The position numbers and the translations under genes are program-made. The notes under the pieces were generated by a model. That model ran no database searches. It saw nothing but the letters and a program-made list of their open reading frames with translations, and was not told the origin of the DNA. Shown here one piece after another: positions 39,138 to 48,143 of a stretch of DNA of 64,000 nt. How positions within the stretch are numbered: position 1 is the stretch's first letter; every line of letters starts with the position of its first letter. Source of the stretch: VRUE01 sp963817905 (GTDB lineage: Bacteria > Actinomycetota > Thermoleophilia > Solirubrobacterales > 70-9); contig CAWFPS010000003.1 of assembly GCA_963817905.1 (NCBI GenBank), forward strand, positions 1,302,001 through 1,366,000, given 5' to 3'.

Positions 39138-40786
39138 GCCGCGAGACTACGTTGGTTGGCGGCTGCAAGCGAAGCTCCCGCTGCAAGCAGGACCCAGGCG
39201 ATGGGGTCCTCGAAGAAGCCTGCGTAGGCCATCGTGTGGATCAGTAGTGCCGTGAAGGTCGCGAGGATCGCTGCTCGCGCGACGGCCTGGCGCGCGGGTC
39301 CTGTCGCTGCAGGGGACCCCCCACCCCCTGCGGTCGCTAAAGCGTCCTCGGGGGTGGGCCCCCCTACAGCGCCACCCGCGCGCGAGGCAGACAGGCGAGA
39401 CAGGGAGGGTCGCAAGCCGGTGGCCATGGTCCACAGGGTGACTACGACCAAAGCTAGGTAGAGAGCCAGGCCCGCTATTCCTTGCTCCGCCGCGATGGTT
39501 ATTGGCTCGGTGTGGGAGACGGAGACTGGAGCCTTCCTGGTCTTGACGTGCTGGCGGTAGGCCTTGGGGAAGCTGCCGGATCCGTAGCCGTAGGCGGGGC
39601 GTTGGGCGAAGAGGTGGACGCCGCCGGAGACCAGGTTGGCGCGGCCCGAGGTGTCGATGTTGATGCGGTCGAAGCTGAAGCTTCCCGCGATGGTGACCAG
39701 GAGCATCGTCACCACCACCCCGCCTACCGCCGCTATCGCCGTCCATTTCAAGCTCCAGCGCAGGGCTGCGAGCACAACGAGTCCGGCCAGCAGAGCGGCG
39801 AAGCTCGATTGGGAGAAGGTCGGCACGAGGCCGATCCAGAGCACGGCAATGAGGGCGGTGAGCAGCGACAGGGTCCGGCGCTCGCGCGCCCAGAGAAGCG
39901 CACTCATCGCGATCACTGCCACCAGGGCCAGATACCGGCCGTAGATGTTCGGGTCCCAGAACACCGAGTTGACCCGGAAGTAGGTGTGGAATTCATTCGA
40001 GCGGATGACCTGGTCGTTCCAGAACAGCTCACGGGTGAAGTGCTCAACCGTCCCGATCAAAACGAAGGCCACGGCCTCAATCCCGACGACCCAGAGCACG
40101 GGGATGAGGAGCTTCCGGCTCCACTCGACGTCCCTGAGCAGTCCGTAAACCAGGCTGAACGGCACGAAGAAGAAGCAGACGTCCTGAAGTCCCTTGGAGA
40201 AGTCCTCGGAATACAGAACCTGGACGGCGTACAGAGCCACTACCGCAGCGAGGATCCTTGGTAGCCATGCAACCGGGCCGGCGGTTCCTGTCGCTGTAGG
40301 GGACCCACCGCCCCCTGCGGTAGCTAAAGCTTCCTCGGGGTCGGTCCCCCCTACAGCGCCACCCCCCGGCAGCAGCGGTTGAGGGGCACGCCATTGCTGC
40401 GCGGCGGTTGCGAGAACGCCGCCGGCGATGACGAGGTACAGCGGCACGAGCAGGTTTGCGGTGTCCCCGCCGGCATGCAAAGGCACACGGAACGGAAGGG
40501 CCGCGACGATTGCGAGTGGGAGCAGCGGCGGCCAGCGCCTGAACAGGTAGGCGAGCGCGCCGGAGGCCGCGACCGCTAGTACCCCCAGGGCGATCAGGCG
40601 GGAGGGGTGGTCGCGCAGGTCGACGATCTGGTGGGAGTGCCACTGGTCGCCGAGGATCAGGACCGGGAAGAGGACAAGTGCGGTGAGCATCGCGGTCGCT
40701 CGCATTCGTCCCGCCGGCAGCAGGATCGCGCCGGCAGCACCACCGGCGGCAACGAGAAGCGCGACCCCGGCAAGCACCTGGCTCAC
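39113..40786 (-). CDS. O-antigen ligase/polymerase-like membrane protein with two in-frame repeats
   Basis: A 557-residue polytopic protein of the Wzy/WaaL type. The signature region is RANLVSGGVHLFAQRPAYGY, GSGSFPKAYR with the HTEPITIAAEQGIAGLALYL stretch (Wzy_C-like). It probably polymerises or ligates the surface glycan. The GTG at 40786 is chosen because CGGGAG stands 6 bases upstream; a TTG at 40792 is an alternative. Two hydrophilic inserts, residues about 142-167 and 471-496, are encoded by 77-bp repeat copies and both read GGAVGG, then PE(E/D)ALATAGGGGSP. They sit in loops between membrane helices. Confidence 0.88.
   Translation of the reverse strand: MSQVLAGVALLVAAGGAAGAILLPAGRMRATAMLTALVLFPVLILGDQWHSHQIVDLRDHPSRLIALGVLAVAASGALAYLFRRWPPLLPLAIVAALPFRVPLHAGGDTANLLVPLYLVIAGGVLATAAQQWRAPQPLLPGGGAVGGTDPEEALATAGGGGSPTATGTAGPVAWLPRILAAVVALYAVQVLYSEDFSKGLQDVCFFFVPFSLVYGLLRDVEWSRKLLIPVLWVVGIEAVAFVLIGTVEHFTRELFWNDQVIRSNEFHTYFRVNSVFWDPNIYGRYLALVAVIAMSALLWARERRTLSLLTALIAVLWIGLVPTFSQSSFAALLAGLVVLAALRWSLKWTAIAAVGGVVVTMLLVTIAGSFSFDRINIDTSGRANLVSGGVHLFAQRPAYGYGSGSFPKAYRQHVKTRKAPVSVSHTEPITIAAEQGIAGLALYLALVVVTLWTMATGLRPSLSRLSASRAGGAVGGPTPEDALATAGGGGSPAATGPARQAVARAAILATFTALLIHTMAYAGFFEDPIAWVLLAAGASLAAANQRSLAACRDTSAA
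39301..39377. repeat. In-frame repeat F, copy 1, inside the ligase-like gene (77 bp)
   Basis: Differs from copy 2 at 8 of 77 positions (counted by eye). Its ends, CGCTGCAGGGG and CCCCCTACAGCG, form an imperfect inverted repeat. In the minus-strand frame it encodes AVGGPTPEDALATAGGGGSP. Confidence 0.88.
40288..40364. repeat. In-frame repeat F, copy 2, inside the ligase-like gene (77 bp)
   Basis: Same orientation and reading frame as copy 1, about 990 bp away. Ends CGCTGTAGGGG and CCCCCTACAGCG are complementary. It encodes AVGGTDPEEALATAGGGGSP. Confidence 0.88.
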
Positions 40787-40798
40787 GACCAACTCCCG

Positions 40799-40845
40799 TT
40801 CCGGTGCGCTTTATGTGGTCTATGACCGTAAAAGGCGCACCGGAA
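40799..40845. repeat. Hairpin element, family E, copy 2 (47 bp)
   Basis: TTCCGGTGCGCTTTATG and its near complement CGTAAAAGGCGCACCGGAA share arms with the copy at 35397-35445 but enclose a different loop. It lies 12 bases before the ligase GTG and directly abuts its ribosome-binding site CGGGAG. Confidence 0.85.
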
Positions 40846-40847
40846 GC

Positions 40848-41342
40848 TCATCTGCTGCTCCGGCAATTTGGGGCTGGGCGGTGCGCGGCGCGGTGCAGGC
40901 GCATCGTGCCGGGCGGGACCAGGACCCGGTCCTGGCCGAGCAGTTTGACGCGCAGCTTGTAGCGGCCCGGTGCGGCGATGCCGTCGTTGCGGGTGCGGCC
41001 GTCCCAGTAGTAGGTGTGGAAGTGGTAGCGCTTGAGGTAGGTGTCGCGAGCGAGGGTGAGGATCAGCTTGCCGCCCGGCTTGACCACCTGGACCGTGCCC
41101 CGGTCCGACTGGGTGGTGCGGAAGCGGATCCGCATCCTGTCGTAGCGGCAATCGCCGTTGGGGGTGAAGGCGCGAACGGGGGGCGCCTTGCGGTGAAGCC
41201 GCGGCCCGGCGACGAATGTGACGCGGTCGAGTACGAGTGGATCTCGCTTCACCCGTTGCGAGTAAGCGAAGGCGGCGAGTGTGGCGAGGACAAGGAGGGC
41301 GAAGACCAGTCCGGCCCAGGCCTCAGCCTTCGGCCGCGGCAT
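40848..41342 (-). CDS. Membrane-anchored protein with FlgD/Ig-like domain
   Basis: A 164-residue protein. One N-terminal helix (EAWAGLVFALLVLATLAAFA) anchors it. The exported part contains PVRAFTPNGDCRYDRMRIRF, the FxPNGDxxxD start of the FlgD-like/gliding-motility C-terminal Ig fold, then VKPGGKLILTL, YYWDGRTRNDGIAAPGRYKL, the W-D-G-x-x-x-x-G-x-x-A-x-x-G-x-Y pattern of FlgD Ig domains. The role in the polysaccharide operon is unclear; it may present or anchor a surface structure. It overlaps the upstream LytR_C gene by 20 bases. Confidence 0.82.
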   Translation of the reverse strand: MPRPKAEAWAGLVFALLVLATLAAFAYSQRVKRDPLVLDRVTFVAGPRLHRKAPPVRAFTPNGDCRYDRMRIRFRTTQSDRGTVQVVKPGGKLILTLARDTYLKRYHFHTYYWDGRTRNDGIAAPGRYKLRVKLLGQDRVLVPPGTMRLHRAAHRPAPNCRSSR

Positions 41343-42096
41343 TGTCCTCGCCGACGATCACCGAGACCGGGGCGCCGCCAGAGACCGAGGAGATCTCGGG
41401 CACGATCAGCCGCACCTGGGAGATCCCCAGCGACTTGGCCACCCGGCGCGCTTCCGGTGCGCGGCCGCGTTCGAACATGACGACGCTGTCGGTGAAACTG
41501 GTGCTGGTATTGGTCACGGCGCCGAGCTGGAATCCCTTGCTCTCGACTTTGTCGCCGTATTCGGCGGCAAGGCCCGGCACGGCGGTGCCGTTGAGCACCG
41601 TGACTTCGATTTCCCCCGGGCTCGTCGCCTTGGCCGGCTTCTGCCCCTTGCCGCCCTTGCCGCCGGCCGAGTCGGATCCCTGGGTGACCAGGTAAGCCGC
41701 GCCGCCCGCGACGGCTATGACGACGACGAAGGCCAGCGCCAGCCAGCGTGGCCGGGCCAAGCGCGCCCCGAAGCTGGAGAGGCCCTGGCTCACTCGCTCG
41801 CCCCGGGTCAGTTCCGGCAACCCGGCCTCGCGGCGCTTGCGCCGCTCTTCGCGCTGGTCGATCGCCGAGTGCTCGGCGGTGCGCGCATCCTCAAGCGCCC
41901 GCAACTCCTCGGCCCGCTTGGCCGCCGACGCCGAGGTCGCGTCCTTGCGCTCCGTGTCGCGCTCGGGCGCCGATCCGGCCCACTCGCGCAGGCGGCGGAT
42001 GTCGCGCCCCTGGGAGAAGGCGAGCATGGCGAGGACGGCGAGGCCCAGAAAGGCAGCCAGGCCTGCAAAGGCGCCGATTTCCTTGATCAACTCCAC
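41323..42096 (-). CDS. Membrane protein with LytR_C domain
   Basis: A 257-residue protein with two membrane helices: one at the N-terminus (GAFAGLAAFLGLAVLAMLAF) and one near residue 135 (LALAFVVVIAVAGGAAYLV). A charged coiled region (KRAEELRALEDARTAEHSAI) separates them. The outer part is a LytR_C domain: EIEVTVLNGTAVPGLAAEYG, VTNTSTSFTDSVVMF, EARRVAKSLGISQVRLI. LytR_C domains accompany LCP ligases that attach glycans to peptidoglycan, but the catalytic LCP domain is absent here, so this is probably an accessory subunit. Confidence 0.85.
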   Translation of the reverse strand: MELIKEIGAFAGLAAFLGLAVLAMLAFSQGRDIRRLREWAGSAPERDTERKDATSASAAKRAEELRALEDARTAEHSAIDQREERRKRREAGLPELTRGERVSQGLSSFGARLARPRWLALAFVVVIAVAGGAAYLVTQGSDSAGGKGGKGQKPAKATSPGEIEVTVLNGTAVPGLAAEYGDKVESKGFQLGAVTNTSTSFTDSVVMFERGRAPEARRVAKSLGISQVRLIVPEISSVSGGAPVSVIVGEDNAAAEG

Positions 42097-42113
42097 GGAG
42101 TGGCTGCGAGAGG

Positions 42114-44000
42114 CTACTCGTCGTAGGCGACTGCCGCCGCGTCACCGCCGGGCGCGGTGATCATCTCGACGACACGCTGGGCCAGGTTAGCCTCATCCCC
42201 GGCCAGGACCAGGTGCTCGAGCGAATTCAGCGTCGCCTCGACCCACTCTGGATCGAGCGGCGCGTCGCGCACGGCGCGGCGGATCCGCTTCGCCGCCGTC
42301 GGCTGTGCGCTCTCGGCCAGGCCGAAGAGCTCCTCGTGCAGCTTCTCCCCCGGCCGTGGCTTGGTGAACTCGATCGCGATGTCGGTCTCCGGCTCGTAGC
42401 CCGCCAGCCGGATCATGTTGCGCGCCAGGTCGACGATCCGCACCGGCTCGCCCATGTCGAGGACGAAGACCTCGCCCTTGCCGGCGCCGATGTCCCCCGT
42501 GCGGATCACCATCTGCACCGCCTCCGGGATGGTCATGAAGTAGCGGGTCATCTCCGGGTGGGTGACGGTGACCGGCCCGCCGCGCTCGATCTGGCTGCGG
42601 AAGATCGGCACGACGCTGCCCGAGGAGGCGAGCACGTTGCCGAAGCGGACGCTGGCGAAGCGGGTGCCAGGGTGCTTGCGCCCGGCCGACTCGACGATCC
42701 ACTCGGCCATCGCCTTGGAGGCGCCCATCACGGTTTTCGGGTTGACCGCCTTGTCCGTGGAGATCAGGACGAAGCGCTCGACCTCGGAGGCGGCCGCGGT
42801 CTCGGCTGTGATCCGGGTCGCGATCGCGTTGTTGCGGACGGCCTCCAGTGGGTTGGCCTCCATCAGCGGCACGTGCTTGTAGGCGGCGGCGTGGAAGACG
42901 ACGCTGGGCTTGAAGCGCTGCATCGTCTCCAGCATCCGGCCCGGCTCCTTGCAATCGGCGAGCACCGACTCGACGTGGGAGAAGTGGCGCTCCTCGACCA
43001 TCTCGCGGTCGATCTGGAAGAGGTTGTCCTCGGCGTGGTCGAGCATCACCAGCAGGCGCGGGCCGACGCGGGCGATCTGACGGCAGAGCTCGGAGCCGAT
43101 CGAGCCGCCGGCGCCGGTGACGAGGACGATGCGGTCGCGCAGGTAGGCGCCGACCCGGTCGAGCTCGACCACGATCGGGTCGCGGCCGAGCACGTCCTCG
43201 ACCTGGACCTCGCGCAGCTGCTTGTTGAGCTGGACGCCGCCGCGCAGCAGCTCGAAGACGGTGGGCAGGGTGCGGACGCGGATTTCGCGGGCGCGGCAGG
43301 CGGCCACAACCTTGGCGCGCAGGGTGCCGGGCGCCGAGGGGATCGCGATCACGACCTCGTCGGGACGGGTCTCGTCGAGGACCGTCTCGATCCGCTTGGT
43401 CGAGCCGAGCACCTTGAGGCCGAGCATCCGCATCCCGCGCTTGCGCGGGTCGTCGTCTAGGAAGCCGATCGCGGTGGCGCCCAGGTCGGGGTTGAGCTGC
43501 AGCTCGCGGACGACCATCTGGCCGCCGGAGCCGGCCCCGATCACCAGCACCTCGTGCTTGGGCAGGCGGCCGGAGCGCGAGGGACGCTCGACGATCAGGC
43601 GCACGGCCAGGCGGGCGCCCGTGATCAGCATCAGGGTCAGCAGGAAGTCCATCACCGCGATCGAGCGCGGCAGGTTGTGGGCGAACGGCCGCAGGACGGT
43701 GAAGGCGACGACGAGGATCGCGCTGGAGACGGTGACGGCGCGGACGATGAGCAGGAAGTCGCGGCCGCTGACGTAGCGCCACCACTTCTGGTAGAGCCCG
43801 AAGGCGGCAAAGACGACCAGCTTGGCGGTGACGACGAAGCCGACCGACTGGGCGAAGAGGACCGCGTAGCGGTGCGGCAGGTCGCTGCGGTCGAGGAAGC
43901 GCAGGCGAAACGCCAGGTAGAAGGAGAGCGCAACAAGGGCGCCATCGGCGCAGACCTGGAGCACCCGGTTGCGATAGACGGGATGGTTCAACCGGCGCAT
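42114..44000 (-). CDS. Polysaccharide biosynthesis nucleotide-sugar dehydratase/epimerase (CapD/WbpM-like)
   Basis: A 628-residue membrane enzyme. Four helices occupy the first 150 residues. A first Rossmann region (HEVLVIGAGSGGQMVVRELQ) and the catalytic SDR domain (DRIVLVTGAGGSIGSELCRQ) follow, with LADCKEPGRMLETMQRFKPS, VVFHAAAYKHVPLMEANPLE, VLISTDKAVNPKTVMGASKA and EWIV, and FGNVLASSGSVVPIFRSQIE. The T-M-x-x-S-K region replaces the usual SDR YxxxK, as in WbpM/CapD 4,6-dehydratases acting on UDP-GlcNAc. It makes a deoxy-sugar precursor for the glycan. It is the first gene of the minus-strand run ending at 37596. Confidence 0.92.
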   Translation of the reverse strand: MRRLNHPVYRNRVLQVCADGALVALSFYLAFRLRFLDRSDLPHRYAVLFAQSVGFVVTAKLVVFAAFGLYQKWWRYVSGRDFLLIVRAVTVSSAILVVAFTVLRPFAHNLPRSIAVMDFLLTLMLITGARLAVRLIVERPSRSGRLPKHEVLVIGAGSGGQMVVRELQLNPDLGATAIGFLDDDPRKRGMRMLGLKVLGSTKRIETVLDETRPDEVVIAIPSAPGTLRAKVVAACRAREIRVRTLPTVFELLRGGVQLNKQLREVQVEDVLGRDPIVVELDRVGAYLRDRIVLVTGAGGSIGSELCRQIARVGPRLLVMLDHAEDNLFQIDREMVEERHFSHVESVLADCKEPGRMLETMQRFKPSVVFHAAAYKHVPLMEANPLEAVRNNAIATRITAETAAASEVERFVLISTDKAVNPKTVMGASKAMAEWIVESAGRKHPGTRFASVRFGNVLASSGSVVPIFRSQIERGGPVTVTHPEMTRYFMTIPEAVQMVIRTGDIGAGKGEVFVLDMGEPVRIVDLARNMIRLAGYEPETDIAIEFTKPRPGEKLHEELFGLAESAQPTAAKRIRRAVRDAPLDPEWVEATLNSLEHLVLAGDEANLAQRVVEMITAPGGDAAAVAYDE

Positions 44001-44037
44001 GGAACCTGGCGAGTTTAGTTGCTGGCCCGCGTCCCGC

Positions 44038-44043
44038 CTACAA
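44038..44043 (+). promoter_or_regulatory. -10 box of the DedA/UppP transcript
   Basis: TACAAT lies 14 bases before the DedA ATG in the 57-bp divergent gap to the CapD-like gene. Confidence 0.4.
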
Positions 44044-44057
44044 TCCCCGCTTCACGA

Positions 44058-44753
44058 ATGCCTCTCTTCGTCCTCGCCAGCGTCAGCGACAAGGTCCTCG
44101 ACCCGATCGTCAACGTCGCCACCGACTTCATCGGCTCCGCCGGGGTCGTCGCCGTGTTCCTCTTGATGGCGCTGGAGTCGGCCTGCATCCCGGTCCCCAG
44201 CGAGGCGATCATGCTCTTCGCCGGCTTCAGCGTCGCCGAAGGCGAACTGACGATGTTCGGGATCGTCACCGCCGGCGTGCTCGGCAACCTGGCCGGCTCC
44301 TGGGTCGCCTACGCGGTCGGCTACTACGGGCGGCTCGACCTGCTTGAGCGCAACAAGCTGATCCACATCAGCCCCAAGCACCTGGCCTGGGCCGACAGCT
44401 GGTTCGAGCGCTACGGCGCCGCCACCGTCTTCTTCTCGCGCATGCTGCCGATCATCCGCACCTTCATCTCGCTGCCGGCAGGGGTGGCGAAGATGCCGTT
44501 CTGGCGCTTCAGCGCCTACACGCTGGCCGGCTCGATCCCCTGGGTGCTGATGCTGGCCCTGGTCGGCAAGAGCGTCGGCGAGAACTGGGAAGACTGGCGA
44601 CACAAGCTCGGCTACCTTGACTACGTGGTGGCGGTGGCGATCGTGGCCGGTCTCGTCTACCTCGTGCTGAAGCGCCGGCGCGGCGGCGGTCCGGGGAAGG
44701 ACGAGCCCGGGGCTCCGGCCGCCCCGGAGGCGGTTCGCTCGCCGGGCAGTTGA
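44058..44753 (+). CDS. DedA-family membrane protein
   Basis: A 231-residue DedA/SNARE-associated-type protein. The key region is ALESACIPVPSEAIMLFAGF (E-x-x-x-x-P-x-P-x-E), then GNLAGSWVAYAVGYYGR, FERYGAATVFFSRMLPIIRT and FISLPAGVAKMPFWRF, with the F-x-R-x-x-P-x-x-R-x-x-x-x-x-x-AG motif of the family. DedA proteins are lipid scramblase-like and have been linked to undecaprenyl phosphate recycling, which fits the UppP gene directly downstream (4-base overlap). The ATG at 44058 matches the family N-terminus better than an upstream TTG at 44019. Confidence 0.9.
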   Translation: MPLFVLASVSDKVLDPIVNVATDFIGSAGVVAVFLLMALESACIPVPSEAIMLFAGFSVAEGELTMFGIVTAGVLGNLAGSWVAYAVGYYGRLDLLERNKLIHISPKHLAWADSWFERYGAATVFFSRMLPIIRTFISLPAGVAKMPFWRFSAYTLAGSIPWVLMLALVGKSVGENWEDWRHKLGYLDYVVAVAIVAGLVYLVLKRRRGGGPGKDEPGAPAAPEAVRSPGS

Positions 44754-45550
44754 GCGGCGACGGGATTCCCCCCGGGCGCGCGTTGGCGCTCGGCATCGTC
44801 CAGGGCCCGACCGAGCTTCTGCCGGTCTCCAGCTCCGCCCACATCGTCCTCGTCCCTTGGCTGGCGGGCTGGGACTGGGAGGCAATCGACCCCGAGCTGC
44901 GCAAGAGCTTCGAGGTGGCCCTGCACGCCGGGGCCGCGGCGGCGCTGATCTTCGGCCAGCGAAAGCTGATCGCCGAAGAGCTGCGGGCCTTCGACCGGCG
45001 CGGCGCGGTCGTCCTGGCGCTCTCCTTCCTGCCGGCCGCGATCGTCGGCTACAAGCTGGAGCGGCCGATCGAGCGGCGCCTGGGCGGCCCGCGGGCGACC
45101 GCCTCTGGCCTGCTCGCCGGTGCGGCGGCGATGCTCGGAGCCGACACCCGCCCACAGCTGCGTGGGCGCGGCGAGGCGGGCGCCGCCGACGGGCTCGCGC
45201 TCGGCGTCGCCCAGGCCGCCGCGCTCGCCCCGGGCGTCTCGCGCAACGGCATCACCCTGGCGGCCGCCCGCTGCCGGCGCTTCTCACGCGACCAGGCCAA
45301 CCTGCTCTCGCGCACGATCGCCCTGCCGATCATCGTCGGCGCAACAGCGCTGAAGGGCGAGCGGCTGCGCCGCCGCGGGGTTCCCCCGGGGCTGCGCCGC
45401 TCGATGGCGATCGGCGTCGCCGCCTCCTTCGCCTCCACCCTCGCCTCCCAACGCCTGATCGACCTGGTCGAGCGCGACCGGGCGCTCTGGCCCTATGCGG
45501 CATACCGCGCGGGGCTGGCCGCCGCGGTGCTGGTCAAACTGCGACGCTAG
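44750..45550 (+). CDS. uppP: Undecaprenyl-diphosphatase
   Basis: A 266-residue UppP/BacA that converts undecaprenyl diphosphate to the monophosphate carrier for wall and glycan synthesis. Both signature motifs are present: GIVQGPTELLPVSSSAHIVL ((E/Q)GxTE plus SSSxH) and APGVSRNGITLAAAR (PGxSRxxxT). The TTG start overlaps the DedA stop (TTGA). Gln replaces the first Glu of the usual EGxTE, a substitution seen in some homologues, so reduced or altered activity is possible. Its product feeds both the glycan genes and the wall-synthesis cluster further right. Confidence 0.9.
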   Translation: MSGDGIPPGRALALGIVQGPTELLPVSSSAHIVLVPWLAGWDWEAIDPELRKSFEVALHAGAAAALIFGQRKLIAEELRAFDRRGAVVLALSFLPAAIVGYKLERPIERRLGGPRATASGLLAGAAAMLGADTRPQLRGRGEAGAADGLALGVAQAAALAPGVSRNGITLAAARCRRFSRDQANLLSRTIALPIIVGATALKGERLRRRGVPPGLRRSMAIGVAASFASTLASQRLIDLVERDRALWPYAAYRAGLAAAVLVKLRR

Positions 45551-45554
45551 CTAA

Positions 45555-45589
45555 CTCCAAAATTTGGAGAAATTTGGAATTGATTTGGA
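45555..45589 (+). promoter_or_regulatory. Phased ATTTGGA repeats upstream of purM
   Basis: ATTTGGA occurs at 45562, 45572 and 45583, that is every 10-11 bp, and the first is part of the palindrome CTCCAAAATTTGGAG (45555-45569). The tract is strikingly A+T-rich for this genome and may bind a regulator or bend DNA. Confidence 0.4.
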
Positions 45590-45623
45590 AATGCCTGCAA
45601 AACCAAGTGAAGCAAGTTCGGCT

Positions 45624-46613
<990 letters not shown>

Positions 46614-46636
46614 CTTTCCCATCAAACAATAGTTAA

Positions 46637-46673
46637 CTAGACACTAGTTAGGTAGTGTCTAGTCTGCTACGGT
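46637..46673 (+). promoter_or_regulatory. Promoter and palindromic operator of the ATPase-kinase pair
   Basis: CTAGACACTA and TAGTGTCTAG (46637-46646, 46653-46662) form a 10-bp-arm palindrome. TACGGT at 46668-46673 lies 6 bases before the ATG at 46680, so the palindrome covers the -35 region. Confidence 0.6.
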
Positions 46674-46679
46674 CTCGCT

Positions 46680-48143
46680 ATGGAGTTCATCGGACGGGAC
46701 GCAGAGTTGGGAGCCCTGCGGGCCGAGTTCGAGCGAGCCGGGCGAGGCGAGGGAGGGCGGTTCGCCTGGGTCCAGGGACGCCGGCGAGTGGGGAAGTCGC
46801 GCCTGGTGCAGGAGCTCTGCGACCGACTGAACGCCCCGTACGCCTTCTACCAAGCGCCTCAGCGCGGGAGTGCCGCGGCGATTGCAGCTTTCGTCAACGC
46901 CGTCGCACAATCGACGCTTCCCGCGGCCTCCGCGTTCGAGGGGGCGTCGTTCGAGTCCTGGCCGACCGCCATCCGAGCGGCCGCACAGGGCATCGACCCC
47001 GCTCGGCCGGCGATCCTCGTGATCGACGAGCTGCCATACCTGGCGGAAGGCGATCGCGGGTTTCCTGCGGACCTTCAGCAAGCATGGGACCGGGTACTCG
47101 AGAAGGCACCGCTGCTGCTGGTCTGCATCGGCTCCGACGCGCGGATGATGGAGAACCTGGTAAGCGCTCGATCGCCGCTGCACGGACGGCCGACGATGGA
47201 GCTTCGTGTGGCGCCGCTGAACCCTGCCGAGGTCGCCGGGCTCACCGCCGCTCCCGACGCGGCAGCGGCCTTCGACCGCTACCTCATCGTGGGTGGCTTC
47301 CCGCAGCTGGCGGCCTCGTGGCCGAGGGGCGACGGGGCAAGGGCGTTCCTGCGCAAGTCGCTCGCGCACGACCAAACCCTGTTCGCCGCGAGCGCCCTGC
47401 GAATCATGGCCTCGGAGTTCCCGCGTGAGCTTCAGGCGAAGGACGTGATCGAGGCGATCGGGCATGGAGAGGCTTCCCACAGTCGAATCCAGGCACGCAG
47501 CGGGGTGAAGGGCAACACGCTCAATGACGCATTGGGCCTGCTGGTAGGGCAAAAGCGCCTGGTTACCAGGGAGCTTCCCTACGCCGTTCCCAGCGGCAAG
47601 AAGGCGCCCAGGTACACCGTCGCCGACCCCTACCTGCGGTTCTGGATGCGCTTCGTCGGCCCCCACATGGATGAGCTGTCGCGCGGCCGGCCGGACCTCG
47701 TGCTCGACCGGATCGAGCGCGACTGGCCGCTCTACCGGGGGCGGGCAATCGAGCCGCTGGTGCGCGGCTCGCTCGAGCGCCTGCTCGTCGATCCATCGCT
47801 GGGCGTGCCACTCGGCGGCGCTCGCCACGTAGGTGCGTGGTGGCGGCGCGATCACTCGGTCGAGGTCGACCTGGTCGGTGGCGACCGCCCCGATCCGGGG
47901 ACGATCGGCTTCGTCGGCTCGGTCAAGTGGCGGGAGCGAGGTTCGTTCACTGCAAAGGACCTGGCCGAGCTGGCCAGGCAGCGCGTGCAGGTCCCCGGCG
48001 CCGAGAGCGCCAAACTGGTCGCGGTCAGCCGCTCCGGGTTTGACGAGAACCTCGGCGCGGATGCAACCTTTGGCCCAGACGAACTGCTTGGCGCCTGGGA
48101 GAAAAGCTCTATCGACAGCGTGTTCGACAATGACCACAGCTAG
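46680..48143 (+). CDS. AAA-type ATPase with DUF234 C-terminal domain
   Basis: A 487-residue P-loop ATPase. MEFIGRDAELGALRAEFERA is the usual start of this ATPase family; the Walker A motif is QGRRRVGKSRLVQEL, Walker B is AILVIDELPYL. A winged-helix-like middle section contains SRIQARSGVKGNTLNDALGL, and the C-terminal half (KAPRYTVADPYLRFWMRFV, EVDLVGG, GFVGSVKWRERGSFT) is the DUF234/PD-(D/E)XK-like domain of these proteins; the E-V-D-L and V-K-W positions resemble a nuclease core. Function is unknown, possibly linked to mobile or defence loci. ATG is immediately preceded by a leaderless-type promoter with palindrome. The Ser/Thr kinase gene follows without a gap. Confidence 0.85.
   Translation: MEFIGRDAELGALRAEFERAGRGEGGRFAWVQGRRRVGKSRLVQELCDRLNAPYAFYQAPQRGSAAAIAAFVNAVAQSTLPAASAFEGASFESWPTAIRAAAQGIDPARPAILVIDELPYLAEGDRGFPADLQQAWDRVLEKAPLLLVCIGSDARMMENLVSARSPLHGRPTMELRVAPLNPAEVAGLTAAPDAAAAFDRYLIVGGFPQLAASWPRGDGARAFLRKSLAHDQTLFAASALRIMASEFPRELQAKDVIEAIGHGEASHSRIQARSGVKGNTLNDALGLLVGQKRLVTRELPYAVPSGKKAPRYTVADPYLRFWMRFVGPHMDELSRGRPDLVLDRIERDWPLYRGRAIEPLVRGSLERLLVDPSLGVPLGGARHVGAWWRRDHSVEVDLVGGDRPDPGTIGFVGSVKWRERGSFTAKDLAELARQRVQVPGAESAKLVAVSRSGFDENLGADATFGPDELLGAWEKSSIDSVFDNDHS

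Noticed and set aside
36673..39186. An 837-codon open frame on the minus strand
   Set aside because: Crosses two real genes (GT2 and flippase) in wrong frames and is Arg/Pro-rich without motifs.
41448..41466. CTTCCGGTGCGC-like arm in the LytR_C gene, resembling family E
   Set aside because: The opposing arm is missing and the codons encode a conserved part of the domain, so the match is chance.
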